Part shown: positions 54,685 to 63,374 of the stretch, in pieces
Numbering within the stretch: the stretch's first letter is position 1
Layout: each line of letters opens with the position of its first letter
Assembly (NCBI RefSeq): GCF_023101085.1
Contig: NZ_CP064703.1
Coordinates: 8,654,501 to 8,718,500, forward strand
Reading direction: 5' to 3'
Source: Bradyrhizobium sp. 170
GTDB taxonomy: Bacteria > Pseudomonadota > Alphaproteobacteria > Rhizobiales > Xanthobacteraceae
DNA length: 64,000 nucleotides
Notes under the pieces: model-generated
Told to the model about the DNA's origin: nothing
The model's database searches: none
What the model saw: only the letters and a program-made list of their open reading frames with translations
Translations under genes and position numbers: made by a program

Positions 54685-54802
54685 CGTCGTCCCTGCGAAC
54701 GCAGGGACCCATAGCCACCGGCCTGCGTTGTGCGGAAGGCGTCGGCCACTTTGCCTTATCGATAGATCACGCGGTATGGGTCCCTGCGTTCGCAGGGACG
54801 AC
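54685..54802. repeat. palindromic repeat family C, copy 2
   Basis: CGTCGTCCCTGCGAACGCAG and TCCCTGCGTTCGCAGGGACG flank ~75 bases; it matches the copy at 51024 at both ends but has a shorter centre. It directly follows the dioxygenase gene and is joined to a family B copy. Confidence 0.85.
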
Positions 54803-54809
54803 ATAGACT

Positions 54810-54898
54810 CGTAGGGTGGGCAAAGGAGCGTTAGCGACGTGCCCACCATCAGGGACTCCGCACGTGATGGTGGGCACGCTTCGCTTTGCCCACCCTAC
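54810..54898. repeat. palindromic repeat family B, copy 2
   Basis: CGTAGGGTGGGCAAAGGAGC and CGCTTTGCCCACCCTAC flank an inner CGTGCCCACC/GGTGGGCACG pair, as at 41388. It lies between convergent genes. Confidence 0.85.
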
Positions 54899-54907
54899 AA
54901 TCTGCGC

Positions 54908-55726
54908 TCACCGCCAGTGCAGCAACCGCGCCTCCAGCACGTTGATCAGCTTCCCCACCGCCAGTCCGAACAGCGACAGGATCACGACACCGGCGAGTAG
55001 CTGATCGGTCTGCATCAAATTGCCGGCCTGCAGCACGAACGCGCCGATGCCGAACTGGGCGCCGATCATTTCGGCGCTGACGACGAGCAGCAATGCGACG
55101 GAAGCTGTGATACGGAAGCCCGCGAGAATCGAGGGCAGCGCGCCCGGCCAGATCACGCGCCACACGATGGCATGGAACGGCACGTTAAAGCTCTGCGCCA
55201 TCCGGATCAGGTTGCGCGGCACCGCATCGACGCCGCTATAGACCGAGATCGCGGTCGAGAAGAACACGCCGAGCGCAATGGTCGCGATCTTCGGCTCCTC
55301 GCCGATCCCGAGCCAGAGGATCAGAAGCGGCAACAGCGCGATCTTCGGAATCGGAAACAGCGCCGAGATGAACGTGATCCCGACGCCGCGCGCCAGCGTC
55401 GACAGCCCGATCGAAAATCCGACGATCACGCCGGCCACCGTGCCCACCAGCCAGCCACTGCCAATGCGAACAACCGAAGCCGATACATGCTGCCAGAGCG
55501 CGCCGCTGACCGCGAGCTTGTAGATCGCAACTACAATCGCCGACGGCGCCGGCAGGAACAGCGGGTTGACCCAGCCGGCGCTGCCGGCGAGTTGCCACAG
55601 CGCTATCACCAGCGCGAGCGCCGTCCAGCCGGAGGCGCGCCCCGCCCTTGGCACAAAACCCGCGCCGCGAAATGCGACGGGCCGGGCTTCGGTTGCGCGA
55701 TCGTCCTGCGGTGCGCGCTCAAGCAT
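54908..55726 (-). CDS. NitT/TauT-type ABC transporter permease 2
   Basis: A 272-residue BPD_transp_1 permease with about six helices (for example WTALALVIALWQLAG). The coupling EAA loop is near MAQSFNVPFHAIVWRVIWPG. ATG 55726 overlaps the ATPase end by eight bases; an ATG at 55747 is possible. Belongs to the SsuC/TauC branch; substrate unknown. Confidence 0.88.
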   Translation of the reverse strand: MLERAPQDDRATEARPVAFRGAGFVPRAGRASGWTALALVIALWQLAGSAGWVNPLFLPAPSAIVVAIYKLAVSGALWQHVSASVVRIGSGWLVGTVAGVIVGFSIGLSTLARGVGITFISALFPIPKIALLPLLILWLGIGEEPKIATIALGVFFSTAISVYSGVDAVPRNLIRMAQSFNVPFHAIVWRVIWPGALPSILAGFRITASVALLLVVSAEMIGAQFGIGAFVLQAGNLMQTDQLLAGVVILSLFGLAVGKLINVLEARLLHWR

Positions 55727-56492
55727 GCTGCACCTCGCGCTCGGCATCGATCGCCTCCTCGCGGATCAGCGACCACAGATCGTTCTGCAGCGCCAGCAAC
55801 TTGCCGCGCGCGTCGATCGCACCGCGCTCGGCGCGCGTCATCGGGATTTCGACGATCTCCCTGACGCGCCCCGGGCGGCGCGACAGCACCACGATGCGAT
55901 CGGCGAGCCGCACGGCCTCTTCCAGATTATGCGTGACATAGACCGCGCCCATCGCGCCGTCCGCGAGCAGGCCGATGAAATCCTCCATCAGCAATTCGCG
56001 GGTCTGCGAATCCAGCGCCGACAGCGGCTCGTCCATCAACAGGATTGCGGGCCGCACCGCGAGCGCGCGCGCGATGCCGACGCGCTGGCGCATGCCGCCC
56101 GACAATTGCTTCGGATAGGCGCCTCGAAAATCGGACAGGCCCGTCCGCCGCAGCGCGTCATCGACGACGGCGCGGCGCGTGGCGGCGTCGAGCGCGGCAT
56201 GCGCAAGCGGAAATTCGACGTTCGCTTCCACCGTGCACCACGGCAGCAGCGCAAAATCCTGAAACACGAAGGTCAGTGGATTGAGGCTGTCGGCCGGCGG
56301 CGCGCCGCGCAGCGCTGCCCTCCCCTCGCTCGAGCGCAACAGCCCGCCAAGGATCGACAGCAGCGTGCTCTTGCCGCAACCGGAGGGCCCGACGATGGCA
56401 ACGACCTCGCCGGAGGCAACGGTGAACGACACATGATCGAGCACGTCGAGCCCGCCGAAGCGGTGGCTGATTTGATGTGCGATCAGGTCCAT
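55719..56492 (-). CDS. NitT/TauT-type ABC transporter ATP-binding protein 2
   Basis: A 257-residue ATPase: Walker A GPSGCGKST, signature LSGGMRQRVGIARAL, Walker B ILLMDEPLSALD, switch His VTHNLEEAV. Overlaps the permease gene. A palindromic repeat (family D) lies between it and the receptor gene, about 160 bases, so the receptor may be expressed at a higher level. Confidence 0.9.
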   Translation of the reverse strand: MDLIAHQISHRFGGLDVLDHVSFTVASGEVVAIVGPSGCGKSTLLSILGGLLRSSEGRAALRGAPPADSLNPLTFVFQDFALLPWCTVEANVEFPLAHAALDAATRRAVVDDALRRTGLSDFRGAYPKQLSGGMRQRVGIARALAVRPAILLMDEPLSALDSQTRELLMEDFIGLLADGAMGAVYVTHNLEEAVRLADRIVVLSRRPGRVREIVEIPMTRAERGAIDARGKLLALQNDLWSLIREEAIDAEREVQHA

Positions 56493-56515
56493 TTGGTTCC
56501 CAGCTAGCTATCGTT

Positions 56516-56627
56516 CGTCATTGCCTGCGACAAACGCGAAGCGTTTGCGCAAGGGAGCGAAGCGACGAAGCAATCCATCTATCCTCGTGTTGAAGCATGG
56601 ATTGCTTCGCTGCGCTCGCAAATGACG
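56516..56627. repeat. palindromic repeat family D plus short tandem tail
   Basis: CGTCATTGC...GCGAAGCGACGAAGCAATCCAT and the inverse ATGGATTGCTTCGC...GCAAATGACG make an imperfect hairpin. It is followed by three to four GGCAT(C/T) units to about 56650. It lies inside the ABC operon. Confidence 0.8.
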
Positions 56628-56651
56628 GCATTGGCATCGGCATCGGCATCA

Positions 56652-57656
56652 TCAATCCGCCTTCACATATTCCTTCGCGATGATCGCGTCCGCTGCAAAC
56701 CCCTTGTCGACAAAGCCCTGCTCCTGCAACCACGCGATCTGGTTGTCGACGTTCCTGACGTCGAGCTTGCCGTCGGGATCGATATAGGCGCAATTGCCGA
56801 CCACCTGCTCGACCGGCAGATTGGTGTATTTGGCGATGATCTCGAGCAGCGGCTTTGTCTTGTCGTTGATCTCGGCCTTGCCGTCCTTCACCGAGGCCAG
56901 GATCACGTCGTGATATTCGCGGTCGGCGCGCACCAGCGCGGCGATAAGCTTCGTGACCATAGCTTTGTTGGCCAGCGTCTTCGGCGAGGCGAACACGGCT
57001 CCCAACTGCCACGGCGTCTCGTCGCCGACCCAGCCGAGGAACTTTGCTCCGCCGGAATCCACCAGCGACCGCGCGGTCGAGATCGGCAGCAATGCGGCAT
57101 CGACGGTTTCGCCCTTGAGCGCGGCCGCGGCATTCGACAGCGACTGCAGCGGCAGTACTTTCACGTCCGCGAGCTTGAAGCCGTATTTGTCCGCGAGCAG
57201 GCCGAGCGAATAATGAAAGCTGGAGCCGACCTGCGTCACCGCGATCCGCTTGCCCGCCAGGTCCTTCGGCGTCTTCAAGCCCGCCGCATAGGCGTTGTTG
57301 CTGGCGAAGTAGCCGATCAGCGGATAGCCCGCCTTCTCGCGGCTCATGCCGCCGATCACCTTCAGCGTGCCCTTGCCGGCGAGGTTGTAGAGCCCGGCGG
57401 TGAACGCCGTGATGCCGAAATCGACGTCGCCCGAGGTGGTCGCCACCGCGATCGGCTGCGCCGCGTCGAAGAATTTCAGTTCGATATCGAGGCCGGCCTC
57501 GCGGAAATAGCCCTTGTCCTGCGCAATGAACACCGGCGCCGACGACGACAGCCGGAGCACGCCGATTTTGGCCTTTTGCGCATCATCGGCCCGCGCGACC
57601 CCGCCCGCTGCTATCGCCAACAGGCCCGCCAGCGCGAGCCGTGCAAACTTCGTCAT
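56652..57656 (-). CDS. ABC transporter substrate-binding protein (NitT/TauT type)
   Basis: A 334-residue periplasmic receptor with a signal peptide ending at ARADD. Core motifs are SSAPVFIAQDKGYFREAGLD, DVDFGITAFTAG and DLAGKRIAVTQVGSS. SsuA/TauA/NMT1 superfamily; the ligand is unknown. It starts 21 bases after the FAD oxidoreductase gene, so all four form one operon. Confidence 0.87.
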   Translation of the reverse strand: MTKFARLALAGLLAIAAGGVARADDAQKAKIGVLRLSSSAPVFIAQDKGYFREAGLDIELKFFDAAQPIAVATTSGDVDFGITAFTAGLYNLAGKGTLKVIGGMSREKAGYPLIGYFASNNAYAAGLKTPKDLAGKRIAVTQVGSSFHYSLGLLADKYGFKLADVKVLPLQSLSNAAAALKGETVDAALLPISTARSLVDSGGAKFLGWVGDETPWQLGAVFASPKTLANKAMVTKLIAALVRADREYHDVILASVKDGKAEINDKTKPLLEIIAKYTNLPVEQVVGNCAYIDPDGKLDVRNVDNQIAWLQEQGFVDKGFAADAIIAKEYVKAD

Positions 57657-57677
57657 CCCGCCTCCTCCCTAACTCTT

Positions 57678-59042
57678 TTATAACCCCTCGGGCACGTTCT
57701 GGTCCCGCCCGATGAACGCGCCCTGTTGTTTCAGGCTTTGTTGCAACTTTTCAACTGCAATGTCGCGCGGAATCGTATTGCCCGACAGCGCCAGCGCCGC
57801 CGCGGCGCCTGCCGCCTCCCCCATCGCAAAGCAGGCGCCGGAGACCCGCGCCGCCGACTGGCCGTCATGGGTCATCGAGGCGCAGCGTCCGGCCATCAGG
57901 AGATTGTCTACGCCTTCGGGCACCAGCATGCGATACGGCAGTTCGTTGAAGCCGCGCGATTCCGGAATCGGCGGAAACGTGAAGGTCACATCACCCGCGA
58001 CATGCTGCTCCATCGGCCAGCCATTGACGCCGATGGAGTCCTCGAACGAGGCGCAGCCGAGCACATCCTCGCCCGACAGCATGTAGCCGCCGACCACGCG
58101 CCGTGTCTCACGGATGCCGAGCTGCGGCGGCAAATCGACGATATAGGATTTTTCGAAGCCGGGCACCGTGCGCAGGAATTCGAACGCTTGCAGCGCCTGC
58201 TGCCGGCCCTCGATCTCGCCACGCGTCATCTGGTCGGGGTCGATCCCGCTGACCGCCGTGCCGTCCTCGCGCGCGAGCTGGGTAAAGTTCACCCGCCATT
58301 CGATCGCCGAGCGCTGCGGCCGCACGATCGCGGTCTTGCGCGGAAATCGATGCGTGCCCGCAGCTTCGGCCTTTTCCATCAGCGCCGGAATGGTCCGCCA
58401 GGCCTCGCCCGCCTTTTCGGGATCGATGCCGTTGAGGCGGAACATCATCGAGGGGTAGAGCATGCCGCCGGCATTGTCGCCAACTTCAAACGGCGCCCCC
58501 GCCCAGGCCGCGAGATCACCATCGCCCGAGCAGTCGATGAAGATGCCGGCGCGCACCGCCTGACGCCCGGCCTTGGTCTCCACCATCAGCACGTTGATGC
58601 GTTTCTCATCCTGCATCACGACGCCGGCGCCGAGCGCATGAAAGAGGATGTCGACCTTGTGGGCGGCGAGCAAATCATCCGCCGCAATCTTGTAGGCCGC
58701 AGTGTCGTAGGCCTGCGCGAAAATCTTCCCAAGGATGAGGTGCGGCGCGTTGAGCCCGTCGAGCCGGTCGATCCGCGCGAGCAGGTCGGAGGCGATGCCC
58801 TGCACCACCCGATGCATCTCGCCATGGACATTGGCGTGCAGCCCGCAGAAATTTGTCACACCGGCAGCCGTGCCCATGCCGCCGAGAAAGCCGTAACGCT
58901 CGATCAGCAGCGTACGCCGCCCGGCCCGCGCGGCCGCAACCGCCGCCGCAATACCCGCAGGGCCGCCGCCCAGCACGGCGACTTCATACTCGCCGTAGAG
59001 CGGAATCTGGCGAGCGGGTTCTTCAATGGTTTTGGCCGACAC
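57678..59042 (-). CDS. FAD-dependent oxidoreductase (FAD_oxidored family)
   Basis: A 454-residue flavoprotein of the PF12831-like group. It has a dinucleotide loop VAVLGGGPAGIAAAVAAARA and an unusual RYGFLGGMGTAAGV stretch typical of the group. IFIDCSGDGDLAAWAG is the second conserved site, and NLLMAGRCASMTHDGQSAAR the third. Members are uncharacterised. The start is GTG 59042. First gene of the ABC operon, divergent from a LysR gene, so it probably acts on the imported substrate. Confidence 0.82.
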   Translation of the reverse strand: MSAKTIEEPARQIPLYGEYEVAVLGGGPAGIAAAVAAARAGRRTLLIERYGFLGGMGTAAGVTNFCGLHANVHGEMHRVVQGIASDLLARIDRLDGLNAPHLILGKIFAQAYDTAAYKIAADDLLAAHKVDILFHALGAGVVMQDEKRINVLMVETKAGRQAVRAGIFIDCSGDGDLAAWAGAPFEVGDNAGGMLYPSMMFRLNGIDPEKAGEAWRTIPALMEKAEAAGTHRFPRKTAIVRPQRSAIEWRVNFTQLAREDGTAVSGIDPDQMTRGEIEGRQQALQAFEFLRTVPGFEKSYIVDLPPQLGIRETRRVVGGYMLSGEDVLGCASFEDSIGVNGWPMEQHVAGDVTFTFPPIPESRGFNELPYRMLVPEGVDNLLMAGRCASMTHDGQSAARVSGACFAMGEAAGAAAALALSGNTIPRDIAVEKLQQSLKQQGAFIGRDQNVPEGL

Positions 59043-59072
59043 GGCAGCGATCCCATCCCTGATGATTTTTGT

Positions 59073-59140
59073 TTCGCGGGACTATGAATTAACGCGAAGC
59101 GGACTACAATCCAGCAAATAGCGCGATCAGCTTTCGCGAA
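59073..59140. promoter_or_regulatory. candidate LysR binding region
   Basis: TTCGCG-N14-CGCGAA (59073-59098) is an inverted repeat, and TTCGCGAA at 59133-59140 adds a further palindrome. They lie in the 111-base space between the divergent FAD oxidoreductase and LysR genes. Spacing fits paired LysR half-sites; binding is inferred. Confidence 0.5.
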
Positions 59141-59153
59141 TCGAGAAAAGTAG

Positions 59154-60038
59154 ATGGATACGCTCGTCAACCTTCAGGCCTTTCTGGCGACCGCCGACGC
59201 CGCCGGTTTCTCGGCCGCCGCCCGCAAGCTGAAAGTCTCGACCTCGGTGGTGGCCAAGCGCGTCACCCAGCTCGAAGATCAGATCGGCATCGCGCTGTTT
59301 CATCGATCGACCCGTCAATTGCGGTTGACTGAAGCCGGACACAAATATGTGCATCGCGCCCGCGGCGTGGTGGCGGATGTCGGCGATCTCCTGTCGCGCA
59401 TGGGCGAAAAGGACCATGATCTGATCGATCATCTGCGCATCAAGGCGCCGACATCGCTGACCATCGCCCGGCTGGCCGATGTGTTCAGCGCCTTCCAGAC
59501 GGAAAATCCGCGGCTGAAACTGGAAGTCGTGCTGATCGACCGGCCGGTCGATCCGGTCACGGAAGGTTTTGACGTTGCCATCGGCGCCTTCCCGCATTCG
59601 TTCGGCGGTGTCGTCGATGAACCCCTGTGCGCGCTCAAGCGCCTGCTGTGCGCAGCGCCCGCCTATCTCAAATTACACGGCACGCCGCGACACCCGCGCG
59701 ATCTGGTCGAACACCGCTGCCTGAGCTTTCTACCCACCGGGCCCGAATGGATATTCGACGGCCCCCGCGGCCGCATCACCATTCAGGTACGCCCGCTGTT
59801 GAGTTCGAACGAGGGCCACGTGCTGGTGAAAAGCGCGATCGCCGGAAACGGCATCGCTTTCATTTCGCATTATCTCGCGGCCGACGCGCTGCGCGACGGC
59901 TCGCTGCAGGTGGTGCTTCCGGAATTCCCGATCCCCGATCTGTGGGTAAAGGCAACGATCCCCGAGCGGCGGGTCAATGCGGCCGCCGTGCAGGCGTTGC
60001 TTCAGCAATTGAAACGCGCGCTCGCGCCGGCGCTGTGA
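59154..60038 (+). CDS. LysR family transcriptional regulator
   Basis: A 294-residue regulator. The N-terminal HTH is AARKLKVSTSVVAKRVTQLE (residues ~21-40). The C-terminal effector domain follows (HLRIKAPTSLTIARLADVF). It is transcribed away from the FAD oxidoreductase/ABC operon and should control it in response to the imported compound. Confidence 0.9.
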   Translation: MDTLVNLQAFLATADAAGFSAAARKLKVSTSVVAKRVTQLEDQIGIALFHRSTRQLRLTEAGHKYVHRARGVVADVGDLLSRMGEKDHDLIDHLRIKAPTSLTIARLADVFSAFQTENPRLKLEVVLIDRPVDPVTEGFDVAIGAFPHSFGGVVDEPLCALKRLLCAAPAYLKLHGTPRHPRDLVEHRCLSFLPTGPEWIFDGPRGRITIQVRPLLSSNEGHVLVKSAIAGNGIAFISHYLAADALRDGSLQVVLPEFPIPDLWVKATIPERRVNAAAVQALLQQLKRALAPAL

Positions 60039-60051
60039 AACGTGCGGGGGC

Positions 60052-60858
60052 TTACGTTCCGACCTGCAGCGGCGAGGCGAGCTTGCGCAGCGCCGCGATC
60101 ACCGAGAGCGCGGTGATGCGGCCTGTCTTCGGGTTTTCCGATGGGATGTTTTCGATTCCCATCGTGAACGAGGCCGAGTCGGATTCCACCCTGATCTGAT
60201 GGCAGTTCCGCGTCACGGCCGGATCGGCCCAGATTTCGATCGTCGTGCGATCGGGGCCGATGCCGGCGAGCGACAATGCCGCCACCACGTTGACATTGGC
60301 GGGAAACGCCGCGGCGGCATCCCGCGCCGAGCCCTTGAAGACACAGAGGGCGGATGTCAGACCCTCCATCGAAATCCCGTTCTCGACGAGATAGGGCGCG
60401 CCGGCGAGACCTCCGGGCGGTTTGCGCGTGATCATCTGCACCGAGTTGATAGTGCCTTCGGCGGCAGCCGATACCGCATCGAAGCCGATCAAGGCGCCGG
60501 TCGGCACGATGATCTGACCACCATGCGCCCGGGCCAGATCGACCAGCTCGGGACGGGGCAGCAGCGCACTGGCGCTCAGCACCATGACCTGCTTGCCCGC
60601 GCGCAGCATCGGCCGGCAGATCTGATCGAGGATTTCAGCCGGCGCACATTCGACGACAAGGTCGGCATGGGCGGGCAGGTCATCGAGCGAGACCAGCGGA
60701 CAGGCGATGCCTTCGCGATCGAGCCACGCCTGCGCCTTCGCCTGATCTCTTGCCGCGATCGCCGCGAGAGCAAGTCCCGGCAACCCCTGCGCCAGCTTGC
60801 GTGCCACGGTTTTCCCGATCTCACCCAGCCCGGCAATGGCGATATTTTTTGATGGCAA
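60052..60858 (-). CDS. L-aspartate dehydrogenase family protein
   Basis: A ~268-residue NAD(P)-dependent enzyme that deaminates aspartate to iminoaspartate/oxaloacetate. The Rossmann loop is IAIAGLGEIGKTV; the catalytic region is SIEGLTS-like (GISMEGLTSALCVFKGSA) and ANVNVVAALSLAGIGPD is diagnostic. The chosen TTG 60858 has AGGAG eight bases upstream and places the loop at the N-terminus; ATG 60885 would add nine residues but has no ribosome site. It lies 22 bases downstream of the hydratase stop. Confidence 0.82.
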   Translation of the reverse strand: MPSKNIAIAGLGEIGKTVARKLAQGLPGLALAAIAARDQAKAQAWLDREGIACPLVSLDDLPAHADLVVECAPAEILDQICRPMLRAGKQVMVLSASALLPRPELVDLARAHGGQIIVPTGALIGFDAVSAAAEGTINSVQMITRKPPGGLAGAPYLVENGISMEGLTSALCVFKGSARDAAAAFPANVNVVAALSLAGIGPDRTTIEIWADPAVTRNCHQIRVESDSASFTMGIENIPSENPKTGRITALSVIAALRKLASPLQVGT

Positions 60859-60907
60859 ATCCGATACTCCTGCAAGAAACGTCATCGAGCGTAGCAGAGC
60901 CCGACGC

Positions 60908-61708
60908 TTATGCCTTGTAGTCCCAATTCGCCGCCCGCTTCTCTGCGAACGACGCCAGCCCCTCCGACGCTTCGCTGGTCTGGCGCCTGTCCGAATGCAT
61001 CTTCACCAGCCGGGCATAGGCCTCGTCATCCACGCCCATTCCGCCGAACGAGCTCTCCAACGCGAGCGCCTTGGTTTCGGCCAAGGCTTGCGGACCATTG
61101 CCGAGTAGTTGCTCAACGACCTTGGCGCCCGCAGCCTCCAGTTCGGTCAGCGGCACCACCTCGTGAACCAGCCCGATCCTCCGCGCCTCCTCCGCGCCAA
61201 ATCGTTCGCCGGTCAACGCGTAGCGCCGCACCTGGCGGACGCCGATGGCGTCGCAGAGTTGCGGGATGATGATGGCCGCCGTCAGCCCCCAGCGCACTTC
61301 GGTGATCGAGAACAACGCATTGTCGGCGGCGATCACGACGTCGCACGCCGAGATCACGCCGGTGCCGCCGCCGAAGCAGCCGCCCTGCACCAGCGCCACC
61401 GTCGGGATCGGCAGCGTGTTCAGCCGCTGCACGGCTTCGAACGTCGCGCGCGACACCGCCTCGTTCTCTTCCGCTGATTTCGGCCGCACGCCGTTGATCC
61501 ATTTCAGGTCGGCGCCGGCCTGGAAATGCTTGCCGTTACCCTTGAGCACCACGACGCGGAGATTGGGCTTGTTGCCGAGTTCATCCATCGCCGCGAGCAC
61601 GCCGTTGATGAGGCCGGCGTCATAGGCGTTGTTTACTTCGGGACGGTTCAACGTCACCGTGGCGACGCCGCGCGCGTCGAGCTCCCACAAAACCGGATTG
61701 GCAGTCAT
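60908..61708 (-). CDS. enoyl-CoA hydratase/isomerase family protein
   Basis: A 266-residue crotonase-fold enzyme. The oxyanion-hole segments are GKHFQAGADLKWING and GGCFGGGTGVISACDVVIA; the Glu-bearing ITEVRWGLTAAII segment resembles methylglutaconyl-CoA hydratase. The exact substrate is unknown. It precedes the aspartate-dehydrogenase-like gene on the same strand. Confidence 0.87.
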   Translation of the reverse strand: MTANPVLWELDARGVATVTLNRPEVNNAYDAGLINGVLAAMDELGNKPNLRVVVLKGNGKHFQAGADLKWINGVRPKSAEENEAVSRATFEAVQRLNTLPIPTVALVQGGCFGGGTGVISACDVVIAADNALFSITEVRWGLTAAIIIPQLCDAIGVRQVRRYALTGERFGAEEARRIGLVHEVVPLTELEAAGAKVVEQLLGNGPQALAETKALALESSFGGMGVDDEAYARLVKMHSDRRQTSEASEGLASFAEKRAANWDYKA

Positions 61709-61783
61709 TCGGCGGCCCCTTTGTTCGGCATCTTGTTATGCCGGACAATAGGCCGGGATCGCAGCCGTTGTCACCGCCGCCGA

Positions 61784-63169
61784 CTATCGGCGGCCGTACC
61801 GCTGCATCATGTCTGCCCTGTCGCCGAACGAGGTCCGCCGCGGGCCGATCGCCTCGAACTGGGCCTTCTGCTCGTCGCTCAGCATCGCATAGAAATCATC
61901 GAGCGCCGTGCGCACGAGTTTGACGGACTCCAGCATGACGTCGAGCCGCTTGCCGACGGCGGTGAGCCGAACCGGCGGCGTGGCCGCTTCCTCGATCCGG
62001 CACGACGTGGCCAGCATGTCGGCTGCCTTTGCGCTGGCTTTCTGCAGGGCGGTGAGGCCGGTGCGTTGCGCTTCGGTCGGATGCACCCGCGCCTCGATCT
62101 CCTCGGCCGGCCATTGCAAGCTCGAGGATTGCGTAACGTCGCAGGGCCGCGCAACGGACCTGTTACGGCGCCGCTCGGTCTTCCTTTCCTGATCTTCAGC
62201 GACAGCGTTCAGCCGCGCTTTCTGCTCGTCATTCAGCAGACCGTACAGCTTGTCCAGCGCCGGCTGCACGGTCGCGACACCAGAAATCATCGCCTCGATG
62301 CGTTGCTGCATCGAGGCAAGCCGGCCGGACGCCGTCAGCGCAACCGTGGTCGGGCACGCCGCCTTGATCTTCTGCGCTGAAGTCACCGATGCATTGGCGA
62401 GATCGTCGAGGGCTGCGCGTTGCGGCTCGGTCGGCTCGATCGCCTGCGCGATCAGGTCGATCGGCAGGCCGGCAATTTCGCGGCTGTCCTCGCCGCATAA
62501 CAGCCCGAGCCGGTCCGGCCCGGCGTCGGGAGAACCACGCGGCGGCAGGTAGCCCGCAAGACCCTGATAGTCATAGGGGCCGAACAGGCCGGCATAAATG
62601 TCGTCGTAGCCGTAGTACCAGAACGGGGCGCCGACACGCGGCCCCCATAGCGCATAGTCATAGATGTCAAAATAGGCGAACGGCCAGAACAGCGGTCCGA
62701 CCCAGCCGTATCCGCCGTTGCCGTGCCGCCACCAGCCGCCGCCCCTGGACCGTCCGTATTGCCACCCTGCGAGCGCCGCGCCCGCGGTCACGCTGGCCCG
62801 TACCGCGGGACGATGTAGCGCTGCGGTATGGCGATAGCTGCGGGCAAGTGCGCGCGCGTTCAGCGCCCGGCCGCCGCCTGCGAAATTCATGCGCTGCGCG
62901 GAAAACGAGCGGTGTCCGGAGAATGAACGGTGTCTGGAGAACGAACGGAAATGCGCCGCCCTGCCGTGAAAATGGCCGCCGCCATGGTGCCGGCCGCCGA
63001 AATGGTGGCCGTGACCATGACCACCACCGCGATGGCCGCCGCCATGATGACCGCCGCCGCGGCCACCTCCGTGGCCGCCGCCATGACCGCCTTTCGCGAT
63101 TGCAAAGTCCGCCACGGACAGCACCGTTGCGAAGACAATCGCGGCAATTCCCAGTGCGATCTTTGACAT
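61784..63169 (-). CDS. His/Gly-rich exported protein with two LTXXQ (Spy-like) domains
   Basis: A ~461-residue protein. The signal peptide ends at DFAIAKG. Residues ~30-75 are almost all His and Gly (GGHGGGHGGGRGGGHHGGGH), a likely metal-binding or disordered segment. An aromatic-rich middle follows (WWRHGNGGYGWVGP, FWYYGYDDIYAG). Two helical LTXXQ-type modules close the protein: YGLLNDEQKARLNAV and YAMLSDEQKAQFEAI, each preceded by EPTEPQ/HPTEAQ. Spy/CpxP relatives are periplasmic chaperones or stress proteins. Several ATGs (63169, 63181, 63184) are in frame. Confidence 0.78.
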   Translation of the reverse strand: MSKIALGIAAIVFATVLSVADFAIAKGGHGGGHGGGRGGGHHGGGHRGGGHGHGHHFGGRHHGGGHFHGRAAHFRSFSRHRSFSGHRSFSAQRMNFAGGGRALNARALARSYRHTAALHRPAVRASVTAGAALAGWQYGRSRGGGWWRHGNGGYGWVGPLFWPFAYFDIYDYALWGPRVGAPFWYYGYDDIYAGLFGPYDYQGLAGYLPPRGSPDAGPDRLGLLCGEDSREIAGLPIDLIAQAIEPTEPQRAALDDLANASVTSAQKIKAACPTTVALTASGRLASMQQRIEAMISGVATVQPALDKLYGLLNDEQKARLNAVAEDQERKTERRRNRSVARPCDVTQSSSLQWPAEEIEARVHPTEAQRTGLTALQKASAKAADMLATSCRIEEAATPPVRLTAVGKRLDVMLESVKLVRTALDDFYAMLSDEQKAQFEAIGPRRTSFGDRADMMQRYGRR

Positions 63170-63374
63170 GGTACGTCCCATCATGGTCGCACGTCCCAGC
63201 GCCGCTATGCCGCGAGCTTGGCGGCACATGGATGAACGCTGACTGAACGGCAGGGTTCCCGGCGACGCCATGGCCGCGCCTTCCGCAACCCGCCCTGTGC
63301 GGCAGACCGGTTGCGCCCGATCACGGCTTGTGAAAACTAGCAACGACCATCCCCTCCCGGCAGGATTTCCACCC

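Noticed and set aside
56627..56650. GGCATC-type tandem units as a possible CRISPR or microsatellite locus
   Set aside because: Only three to four six-base units and no spacers; a small slippage tract beside repeat D.
57726..59087. 453-codon plus-strand frame opposite the FAD oxidoreductase
   Set aside because: Antisense shadow; the minus strand has three FAD motifs.
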